A stretch of 64,000 bases of DNA from Rhodocyclaceae bacterium (GTDB taxonomy: Bacteria > Pseudomonadota > Gammaproteobacteria > Burkholderiales > Rhodocyclaceae): positions 62,001-126,000 of the forward strand of contig VBWA01000008.1 of the NCBI GenBank assembly GCA_006218025.1. The letters run 5' to 3'. How positions within the stretch are numbered: position 1 is the stretch's first letter; the number at the start of each line of letters is the position of its first letter. This document shows positions 57,822 through 64,000 of the stretch, piece after piece. The notes beneath the pieces are model-generated. The model saw nothing but the letters and a program-made list of their open reading frames with translations. It had not been told where the DNA came from and did not search any database. The position numbers and the translations under genes are program-made.

Positions 57822-58460
57822 CTACTTGCGTTCCTGACGCGCCTTGGCGATGACGGCGTCGGTGAGCTTCAGCAGTTCTTCGAAGTTGCCTGCCGCCTCG
57901 TTGTTGACCAGGAACTTGCCGTCCACCACCAGCGCCGGGACGCCTGCAATACGGGAAGCGGTGGCTTCCTGATCGCCGCGCTGTACCTTGCTCTGCATCG
58001 AAAACGAGGCCAGCGCATCGCCGAATTTCTTGCCGTCGGCGCCCTTGCTGGCCGCCCACGTCACCGCGGCTTCGTCGGTCCTGAAGGCGACACGCTGCTC
58101 ATGAATGGCGATGAACACGGCGGCGTCGAGTTTCGCCAGGTCGCCGGTGGCTTCCAGCGCGTAGTAGATCCTGGCAAGACGTGCCCACTCGGGACGATTG
58201 AAGCTGACCGGGACGCGGCGGAAGCTCACGTCCTTCGGCAGCTTCGCCGCCCACTGGCTGACGAAGGGATGGAAGTCGCTGCAATGCGGGCAGCCGTAGG
58301 AGAAGAATTCGATGACCTCGATTTTTCCCTTGGTGCTGGGCAGCGGCGGAGTGATCGGTTTGAAGTCGCGGCCGGTTTGCGGTTCTGCAGCGAAGCCCAG
58401 GCCGGACATGGCTAACGAGGATACAAGGGCAACAAACAGCAGGGTGATGAGTCGCTTCAT
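57822..58460 (-). CDS. dsbA: thiol:disulfide interchange protein DsbA
   Basis: A 212-residue periplasmic oxidase. Signal peptide MKRLITLLFVALVSSLAMSGLGFAA, active site SYGCPHCSDFHP (C57 and C60) and the cis-proline loop RIAGVPALVVDGKFLV. The ATG at 58460 begins the signal; the frame starts four codons earlier. It is divergent from the LysR gene, with an inverted repeat in between. Confidence 0.94.
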   Translation of the reverse strand: MKRLITLLFVALVSSLAMSGLGFAAEPQTGRDFKPITPPLPSTKGKIEVIEFFSYGCPHCSDFHPFVSQWAAKLPKDVSFRRVPVSFNRPEWARLARIYYALEATGDLAKLDAAVFIAIHEQRVAFRTDEAAVTWAASKGADGKKFGDALASFSMQSKVQRGDQEATASRIAGVPALVVDGKFLVNNEAAGNFEELLKLTDAVIAKARQERK

Positions 58461-58492
58461 GAATATCTCCATTGAAAGTCACTTCGAGTGGG

Positions 58493-58519
58493 ATTGTATG
58501 ACAGCGTTCCCCATACAAT
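58493..58519. promoter_or_regulatory. inverted repeat in the dsbA/LysR divergent promoter region
   Basis: ATTGTAT and ATACAAT, perfect 7-bp complements with a 13-bp spacer, roughly midway between the divergent starts. The T-N11-A-like architecture fits a LysR-type operator, so it may be the autoregulatory site of the LysR protein; this is inference. Confidence 0.45.
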
Positions 58520-58557
58520 GATCAAAGACGGGAAAATTCTGACGGAGCCGCGCGTCC

Positions 58558-59472
58558 ATGGACCGATTGACCGCAATGCAGACGTTTGTACGAGTGGCCG
58601 AGGCCGGAAGCTTTACCGCCGTGGCGGACCAGATGAATGTCGCACGCTCGGCGATTACGCGCCAGATTGCCGCGCTGGAAGCGCATCTCGGGGTCAAGCT
58701 GATCGCCCGCAGCACGCGCCGGCTTTCGCTAACCTCGGCCGGCGCGACCTATCTCGAGCAGTGTCGCGACATTCTCGACCGCATCGATGAGGCCGAGGGG
58801 GATCTGGCCGGCGAGCGGCAAACCCTGCAAGGCACGATACGCACCAGCGTGCCCCTGACTTTCGGCCTGCTGCACCTGACGCCGCTGATCCTGGAGTTTT
58901 CCCGGGCCCATCCCGACATCCACATCGACCTCGACTTCAATGACCGGCGCGTGAACCTGATCGAAGAAGGCATGGATTTCGCCTTGCGCATCACCGACCG
59001 ACTGCCCGAAACCACCGTGGCACGGCGCCTCACGAGCTGCCGCTCGGTGGTCGTGGCTTCCCCGAACTACCTGCGGCTGCATGGCGAGCCCAGGCACCCG
59101 GACGAACTGACGCAGCGGGCCTGCCTCGCCTATTCGCTGACCTCGCGCTCGAGCTGGTCCTTCATCATCGACGGGGTGCCGCATTCGGTCGAAATCAGCG
59201 GGCCGCTCACCGCCAACAACGGCAGTGTCCTGCAGGAAGCTGCCATTCAGGGCATGGGGATTGCCTATCAGCCTACCTTCATCGCCGCCGACGCAATCCG
59301 TCAGGGCCAGCTGGTACCGATCCTGAAGGAATTCCCGGCCCCGATGCTGGACATGTGCGCCGTGTTTCCCGGCAACCGTTTCGTGCCGCAGCGCGTGCGC
59401 GCCTTCGTCGATTTTCTTGCAACGCGCCTCGGCCCCGAACCTTACTGGGATCAGGGTCTTGGCCTGGAGTGA
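58558..59472 (+). CDS. LysR-family transcriptional regulator
   Basis: A 304-residue regulator: N-terminal winged helix (MDRLTAMQTFVRVAEAGSFTAVADQMNVARSAITRQIAALEAHLGVKLIARSTRRLSLTSAG) and a two-lobed effector-binding domain (GTIRTSVPLTFGLLHLTPLILEF...). The sequence MDRLTAMQTFVRV and the RLNPE-like effector region place it near the CrgA/AaeR type. It is 8 bp upstream of the aldolase gene in the same direction and may control it; dsbA is divergent. Confidence 0.92.
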   Translation: MDRLTAMQTFVRVAEAGSFTAVADQMNVARSAITRQIAALEAHLGVKLIARSTRRLSLTSAGATYLEQCRDILDRIDEAEGDLAGERQTLQGTIRTSVPLTFGLLHLTPLILEFSRAHPDIHIDLDFNDRRVNLIEEGMDFALRITDRLPETTVARRLTSCRSVVVASPNYLRLHGEPRHPDELTQRACLAYSLTSRSSWSFIIDGVPHSVEISGPLTANNGSVLQEAAIQGMGIAYQPTFIAADAIRQGQLVPILKEFPAPMLDMCAVFPGNRFVPQRVRAFVDFLATRLGPEPYWDQGLGLE

Positions 59473-59479
59473 AGCCGTC

Positions 59480-60274
59480 ATGGACATGCCGAAAAACATC
59501 TTCAAGCAAAGGCTGCGCGAGGGGCAGTGGCAGGTCGGCCTCTTCGTCGGCCTGCGCAATCCCGTCAGCATGGAAATCCTCGCCGGGACCGGTTTCGACT
59601 GGCTGGTGATCGATGCCGAACACACGCCGAACAATCCCGCCAGCGTGATGATGCAACTGCAGGCGGCGACGCCCTATCCGGTGCAAATGCTGGTGCGGCC
59701 GACAAGCCACGACGCGACGCTGATCAAGCAGTATCTCGACGCCGGGGCGCAGACGCTGCTGGTGCCGCTGGTCGACAACGCCGCGCAGGCGCAGGAACTG
59801 GTGCGCGCCGTGCGCTATCCGCCCGAAGGCATCCGCGGCGTCGCCGCTTCGCTGTCGCGCGCCGCGCGCTGGACAGGCATCAAGGACTATGTCAGGCACG
59901 CCAACGGCGAGGTCTGCCTGGTGGTCCAGGTCGAAACGCGGCAGGGGCTGGATAATCTCGACGCCATACTGGCCGTGGCAGGGGTCGATGGCGTTTTCAT
60001 CGGCCCGGCCGATCTCGCGGCCTCGCTCGGACATTTGGGCGATTCCGCGCATCCGGAGGTCGGGGCCGCGATCGAGGATGCGCTCGTTCGCATCGTGGCT
60101 TCCGGCAAGGCCGCCGGCGTATTCGTCACCGAGCCGGATCTGGCCCGGCACTACCGCAGCCTTGGCGCGAGCTTCGTCGCTGTCGGCGGCGACACCACGG
60201 TGCTGCGCAATGCGGCGGTCAAGCTGGCGGCCTCGTTCCGCGACGCCAAGCCCGATTCCGGCGCGGCTTCCTGA
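59480..60274 (+). CDS. HpcH/HpaI family aldolase
   Basis: A 264-residue class II aldolase that splits 4-hydroxy-2-oxo acids to pyruvate (or oxaloacetate-like products) and an aldehyde. Features: GLFVGLRNPVSMEILAGTGFDWLVIDAEHTPNN, QMLVRPTSHDATLIKQYLDAGAQTLLVPLVDNAAQAQELVRAVRYPPEGIRGVA, VVQVETRQGLDNLDAILAVAGVDGVFIGPADLAASLG (metal-binding Glu and Asp). With the succinate-semialdehyde dehydrogenase downstream, it fits the last steps of homoprotocatechuate or sugar-acid breakdown, where HpaI yields pyruvate and succinate semialdehyde. Confidence 0.9.
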   Translation: MDMPKNIFKQRLREGQWQVGLFVGLRNPVSMEILAGTGFDWLVIDAEHTPNNPASVMMQLQAATPYPVQMLVRPTSHDATLIKQYLDAGAQTLLVPLVDNAAQAQELVRAVRYPPEGIRGVAASLSRAARWTGIKDYVRHANGEVCLVVQVETRQGLDNLDAILAVAGVDGVFIGPADLAASLGHLGDSAHPEVGAAIEDALVRIVASGKAAGVFVTEPDLARHYRSLGASFVAVGGDTTVLRNAAVKLAASFRDAKPDSGAAS

Positions 60275-60295
60275 ATTCGCAACCGGGCGGCCAAA

Positions 60296-60318
60296 AGTCG
60301 GCGCTGGTGGTACGGCGA
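60296..60318 (+). repeat. dispersed 23-bp repeat, copy 11 (intergenic)
   Basis: AGTCGGCGCTGGTG followed by GTACGGCGA, one mismatch, followed by TTGCGG, in the 129-bp gap between the aldolase and dehydrogenase genes. It starts 22 bp after the aldolase stop. Confidence 0.85.
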
Positions 60319-60403
60319 TTGCGGACCATGAAGCGGGACCCGTTTCCCGGTGCAATGCGGCAGAATCCGGCTCTGTCCCAAAACCTAGAATAGAAAGCAC
60401 TCC

Positions 60404-61846
60404 ATGAAGAACCCCGAACTCCTGCGCAATACCTGCCTGATCGATGGCGAATGGCTGGCCGCCACCGACGCCAGCCTCGAAGTCCGCAACCCGGCCAACG
60501 GCGATCTGGTCGGCTCGGTGCCGAGTTTCGGCGCGGCCGAGACGCGCCGCGCGATCGATGCGGCGCAGGCGGCTTTCCATCCGTGGCGGGCGAAGACGGC
60601 GGCGGAGCGGGCGAAGATCCTGCGCCGCTGGTTCGAACTGATGATGGCGAACCAGGAAGACCTGGCGCAGCTGATGACGCTGGAGCAAGGCAAGCCTCTG
60701 ACCGAAGCGCGAGGCGAAATCGCCTACGCGGCCTCCTTCATCGAGTGGTTCGCCGAGGAAGCGCGGCGCGTGTATGGCGAAGTGATTCCCTCGCCGACGG
60801 CCGACCGCCGCCTGATCGTGCTGAAGCAGCCGGTCGGCGTCTGCGCCGCGATCACGCCGTGGAACTTCCCGGCGGCGATGATCACGCGCAAGGTCGCCCC
60901 GGCGCTTGCCGCCGGCTGCACCATGGTGGTCAAGCCGGCCGAGCAGACGCCGCTCTCCGCCCTGGCGCTGGCCTGGCTGGGGCAGCAGGCGGGCATCCCG
61001 CCCGGCGTGCTCAACATCGTGACGGGTGAACCCGTCGCCATCGGCGGTGAGCTCACCTCGAATCCGAAGGTGCTGAAGCTGTCCTTCACCGGCTCGACCG
61101 AGGTCGGCCGGCTGCTGATGGCCCAGTGCGCGCCGACCATCAAGAAGATGTCGCTGGAACTCGGCGGCAATGCGCCCTTCATCGTTTTCGACGACGCCGA
61201 TCTCGATGCGGCGGTGGCCGGCGCGATGCTTTCGAAATATCGCAATGCGGGGCAGACCTGCGTTTGCGCCAACCGCTTCCTGGTGCAGGAGGGAGTGCAG
61301 GAAGCCTTCGCGCAGAAGCTCGCCGCCGCGGTGGCCGGGCTCAAGGTCGGCAACGGGCTGGAGGACGGCGTGACGCAAGGCCCGCTGATCGACGGCGCGG
61401 GGCTGGCCAAGGTCGAGGAACTGCTGGCCGACGCCGTGGCGAAGGGCGCGCGCGTCCTGTGCGGCGGCAAGCGCCACGCGCGCGGTGGCACCTTCTTCGA
61501 GCCGACCGTGTTGTCCGGCGCAACGCCGGCGATGCGTCTGGCGCGCGAGGAAATCTTCGGCCCGGTGGCGCCGATTTTCAGCTTCAAGGACGAAGCCGAG
61601 GCCGTGCGCATGGCCAACGATACCGAGTTCGGCCTCGCCGCCTATTTCTATTCTCGCGACATTGCCCGCGCCTGGCGCGTCGGCGAGGCGCTCGACTACG
61701 GCATGGTCGGCATCAACTCGGGAATGATTTCGAACGAGGTCGCACCCTTCGGCGGCGTCAAGCAATCGGGGCTGGGGCGCGAGGGCTCGAAGCACGGCAT
61801 CGAGGAATATCTGGAGATCAAGTACCTGGCGATGGCCGGCCTGTGA
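60404..61846 (+). CDS. gabD: NAD(P)-dependent succinate-semialdehyde dehydrogenase
   Basis: A 480-residue aldehyde dehydrogenase: GVCAAITPWNFPAAMITRKVAPALAAGCTMVVKPAEQTPLSAL, FTGSTEVGRLLM, catalytic Glu in MSLELGGNAPFIVFDDADLDAAV, catalytic C286 in NAGQTCVCANRFLVQ, EEIFGPVAPIFSF, and GLAAYFYSRD, VGINSGMISNEVAPFGGVKQSGLGREGSKHGIEEYLEIKY. The last segments are characteristic of GabD. It oxidises succinate semialdehyde to succinate and probably takes the product of the upstream aldolase. No gabT gene is adjacent. Confidence 0.92.
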   Translation: MKNPELLRNTCLIDGEWLAATDASLEVRNPANGDLVGSVPSFGAAETRRAIDAAQAAFHPWRAKTAAERAKILRRWFELMMANQEDLAQLMTLEQGKPLTEARGEIAYAASFIEWFAEEARRVYGEVIPSPTADRRLIVLKQPVGVCAAITPWNFPAAMITRKVAPALAAGCTMVVKPAEQTPLSALALAWLGQQAGIPPGVLNIVTGEPVAIGGELTSNPKVLKLSFTGSTEVGRLLMAQCAPTIKKMSLELGGNAPFIVFDDADLDAAVAGAMLSKYRNAGQTCVCANRFLVQEGVQEAFAQKLAAAVAGLKVGNGLEDGVTQGPLIDGAGLAKVEELLADAVAKGARVLCGGKRHARGGTFFEPTVLSGATPAMRLAREEIFGPVAPIFSFKDEAEAVRMANDTEFGLAAYFYSRDIARAWRVGEALDYGMVGINSGMISNEVAPFGGVKQSGLGREGSKHGIEEYLEIKYLAMAGL

Positions 61847-61875
61847 TTCGCCGGTGAGCGCGCAGTAACCAAGCG

Positions 61876-63093
61876 ATGAAACTTCCCGCCTCGATGCGGG
61901 CGCTGGGTCATCGCCCGTTCCGGATGTATTTTTTCGGTCAAGGCGTTTCCATCCTCGGTTCATGGATCCAGCAGGTCGCACTGGCCTGGCTGGTGTATCG
62001 GCTGACCGGATCGGCGGCGCTGCTGGGGCTCTCGGCCTTCGCCGCACTGGCGCCGATCCTCGTGGTTGGGCCGCTGGCCGGGGCGTGGATCGACCGCCAC
62101 GACCGGCGCCGGCTGCTGATGCAGGTGCAGGTTCTGCTCTTCATTCAGGCAAGTGCGCTGGCCGCGCTGACCTGGTTCGAACTGATCGGGCCGACGCTGA
62201 TCATCCTGATGTCGCTGTCCCTTGGCGTGCTCAACGCCTTCGACACGCCGCTGCGCCAATCGTTGATTCCGGCCATGGTCGGCGGCCGCGAAGACCTGCC
62301 GAATGCGCTGGCGCTGAATGCGATGCTGTTCAACCTCGGCCGCTTCATCGGCCCGCCGATCGCGGGGCTGATGCTGGGTTTCATGTCCGAGGCGGCCTGC
62401 TTCCTGCTCAATGCTTTTTCCTACCTGGCATTGCTGTGGGGCATCGCTGCGATGCGTATGGCGGCGAACGCGAAGTCCAGCGGCAGCGTCGGCCATGTCT
62501 TCAAGGAGGGGGTGCGCTATGCCATCGACACCTGGCCGATACGCACCTTGCTTATAGTCCTGGCCCTGCTCAATTTCACCGCATCGGCCTATGCCGTGCT
62601 GCTGCCGGTATTCGCCAAGGAGGTGTTCCATGGCGATGCGCGCACCCTGGGGCTGCTGTGGGGCGCTGTCGGTTGCGGCGCCTTCGTCGCGACGCTGGTG
62701 CTGGCGACGCGCCATTCGGTGCGAGGCAGCCTGAATCTGGCGATTTTCTGCGTGGTACTGGCGGCGCTCGCGCTGGTCGTGTTTCCGCTCACGGCGCAGC
62801 TCGCAATCGCCTTGCCGGCGCTGGCGGCGCTGGGCTTCGGCATTTCGGGCGCCAACGTCGGCATCAACACGGTGCTGCAGACCATCGCCCCCGATCGCCT
62901 GCGCGGCCGGGTGGTTTCATTCTTCTCCAGCATCCGTTTCGGCCTTGATGCCTTCGGCGGGCTGATTGCCGGCAGCATCGCCGCGCTGGCCGGCGCTCCG
63001 GCCACGCTGCTCGGCGAATCTGCGATACTGCTCGCCCTCTGCGTCTGGCTGCTGCTGCGTGCCGGACGCCTGCGTCAATCGGTAACCACATGA
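61876..63093 (+). CDS. MFS exporter (EntS/MFS_3-like), second copy
   Basis: A 405-residue transporter with 12 membrane helices and the same group signatures as the gene at 21673: RPFRMYFFGQGVSILGSWIQQVALAWLVYRLTGSAALLG, DRHDRRRLLMQVQVLLF, DTPLRQSLIPAMVGGREDLPNALALNAMLFNLGRFIGPPIAGLMLG. The substrate is unknown. It follows gabD by 29 bp and overlaps the LysE gene by 4 bp, so it may export an intermediate or an antibiotic-like compound. Confidence 0.88.
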   Translation: MKLPASMRALGHRPFRMYFFGQGVSILGSWIQQVALAWLVYRLTGSAALLGLSAFAALAPILVVGPLAGAWIDRHDRRRLLMQVQVLLFIQASALAALTWFELIGPTLIILMSLSLGVLNAFDTPLRQSLIPAMVGGREDLPNALALNAMLFNLGRFIGPPIAGLMLGFMSEAACFLLNAFSYLALLWGIAAMRMAANAKSSGSVGHVFKEGVRYAIDTWPIRTLLIVLALLNFTASAYAVLLPVFAKEVFHGDARTLGLLWGAVGCGAFVATLVLATRHSVRGSLNLAIFCVVLAALALVVFPLTAQLAIALPALAALGFGISGANVGINTVLQTIAPDRLRGRVVSFFSSIRFGLDAFGGLIAGSIAALAGAPATLLGESAILLALCVWLLLRAGRLRQSVTT

Positions 63094-63719
63094 TCTCGCC
63101 GGAAATCCTGCTCGCCTTCCTTGCCGCCTCCGCGCTGGTCACCATCGCACCGGGGCCGGACAACCTGATGGTGCTGTCGGTGGGCATCAGCCGCGGCCGC
63201 ACCGCAGGCATCGGCTTCGGCCTCGGCTGCGCACTCGGTTGCTTCACGCATACGCTGTGGGCGACGCTGGGCATCGGCGCCGTGGTGCTGGCCTCGGAGG
63301 CCACGTTCACGACGCTGAAAATGGCCGGCGCCGCCTATCTGGTCTATATCGGCCTGATGGCTTGGCGGCATGCCGGGAAAATGGCGCTGGTGCAGATCGA
63401 TGCGGGTGCCGCGGAACCGATCGGGGTGCACCTGCGTCGCGGTTTCATCGCCAATGTCATCAATCCCAAAGTGGCTTTGTTCTTCATCGCCTTCCTGCCG
63501 CAGTTCGTCGATCAGACGCGCGGCGCGGTATGGCCGCAGATGCTGCTGCTGGGCGCCCTGTTCGCGGCGCAGACCGTGGTGATTTTCGGCAGCCTCGGCT
63601 GGTTCGCCGGCAGCATCGGCGCGCGCCTGCAGCGGCAGCCCAAGCTTGCGGTCTGGCTCGACCGCTGTGCCGCGGCAATTTTCATCGGGCTGGCTCTGCA
63701 TCTGGCAACGGCGCGCTGA
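63090..63719 (+). CDS. LysE/RhtB family amino acid exporter
   Basis: A 209-residue exporter with six membrane helices. LLAFLAASALVTIAPGPDNLMVLSVGISRGRTAGIGFGLGCALGCFTHTLWATLGIGAVV is the family signature region, and GFIANVINPKVALFFIAFLPQFVDQ is also conserved. It probably exports an amino acid such as a threonine or homoserine analogue. ATG at 63090 overlaps the MFS stop. A copy of the dispersed repeat follows 3 bp after its stop. Confidence 0.92.
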   Translation: MISPEILLAFLAASALVTIAPGPDNLMVLSVGISRGRTAGIGFGLGCALGCFTHTLWATLGIGAVVLASEATFTTLKMAGAAYLVYIGLMAWRHAGKMALVQIDAGAAEPIGVHLRRGFIANVINPKVALFFIAFLPQFVDQTRGAVWPQMLLLGALFAAQTVVIFGSLGWFAGSIGARLQRQPKLAVWLDRCAAAIFIGLALHLATAR

Positions 63720-63722
63720 CCG

Positions 63723-63745
63723 TCGCCGTGCCGCCGGCGCCGACT
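63723..63745 (-). repeat. dispersed 23-bp repeat, copy 12 (intergenic)
   Basis: On the minus strand: AGTCGGCGCCGGCG followed by GCACGGCGA, a perfect consensus copy preceded by GCAAG, directly after the LysE-type gene stop codon. Confidence 0.85.
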
Positions 63746-63940
63746 CTTGCAAATCGAGCGCTAGCGGCTAATATGCAATAGCGTGCCGGCGAGCTTGGGC
63801 GTGGCGGCGCCCCCGGTGAAGCGGATAGCGAAAGCCGACACGCAGCTCTTGGCGTACGGGGATTATTCCGGAGTAGCAAGAGTCGCTGATCGAAACAAGG
63901 TTTTGTATCATGGCGATGGTATATATATGTCATCTTGATG

Positions 63941-63946
63941 TATAAT
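63941..63946 (+). promoter_or_regulatory. candidate -10 element of the last gene
   Basis: A perfect TATAAT in an AT-rich patch (TATATATATG just upstream), 31 bp before the ATG at 63978. No consensus -35 is seen at 16-18 bp. Confidence 0.4.
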
Positions 63947-63977
63947 TCGCTCTGTTGCTTGTAGGGAATATGTAGCC

Positions 63978-64000
63978 ATGGCCGCTGCAACGATTCTCAT
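63978..64000 (+). CDS. start of an unidentified gene, cut by the window end
   Basis: An ATG preceded by GTAGGGA at a slightly long distance and by a TATAAT element opens MAAATIL at the very end of the window. Seven codons are too few to identify it. Confidence 0.4.

Noticed and set aside
59279-62047. 922-codon open frame antisense to aldolase and gabD
   Set aside because: Spans two real genes and their gap; no start signals or domain.

Overview
The window is a high-GC chromosomal segment from a betaproteobacterium. The best fit is Rhodocyclales (Sulfuritalea, Sterolibacterium or Denitratisoma-like), inferred from gene content and order only: petB-petC-sspA-sspB, rne/rluC/gph/Rieske/sppA, ppk1/ppx, djlA and creA. 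No plasmid, prophage, CRISPR array or rRNA operon is visible, and almost every base belongs to tightly packed housekeeping or metabolic genes.

Layout. 0-2.6 kb: end of the cytochrome bc1 operon and the stringent-starvation genes sspA/sspB. 2.6-8.1 kb: a soluble GAF-GAF-PAS class III adenylate cyclase with a 36-residue-repeat coiled-coil partner, then a Tat-exported flavocytochrome c-like flavoprotein facing a DUF411 and an ankyrin protein, and tRNA-Arg(CCU). 8.2-12.7 kb: uup, RNase H, a GIY-YIG protein and a hydrolase. 12.7-13.0 kb: an apparent stand-alone small RNA gene with its own promoter and terminator. 13-18.6 kb: selO, then a ravA-viaA-DUF364 operon on the minus strand. 18.8-24.3 kb: glutaredoxin-like, creA, djlA, an MFS exporter and small envelope or zinc proteins.

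24.37-27.7 kb is damaged: a tRNA-Asn lacking its 5' end, an aromatic/aspartate aminotransferase lacking about 23 internal residues, and a uvrB with an internal deletion plus frameshift, all within 1.9 kb. 27.7-38.2 kb: a low-molecular-weight phosphatase, rne with a very long repetitive tail, rluC-gph-Rieske-sppA, and divergent ppk1 and ppx. 38.2-42.0 kb: an Mla/Mce-type lipid transport operon, interrupted by a 269-bp hairpin-rich element with perfect 32-bp terminal inverted repeats. 42.0-51.1 kb: lipid and acyl metabolism (acyl-CoA synthetase, penicillin-acylase-like hydrolase, enoyl-CoA hydratase, and a fused ACP/acyl-AMP ligase/PlsC acyltransferase coupled to an MFS permease, which resembles a rearranged Aas-LplT module). 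51.9-56.6 kb: a complete branched-chain amino-acid-type ABC transporter. 57.3-58.5 kb: dsbB and dsbA. 58.5-63.7 kb: a LysR regulator, HpcH/HpaI aldolase, succinate-semialdehyde dehydrogenase, a second MFS exporter and a LysE exporter.

The strongest unexplained signal is a dispersed 23-bp GC-rich repeat (AGTCGGCGCYGGCG followed by NYACGGCGA). I find 12 copies in 64 kb, five intergenic and seven inside reading frames. The second is the cloverleaf-like 269-bp element in the mla operon, the third the putative small RNA. All functional statements come from reading motifs by eye; no database search was run.
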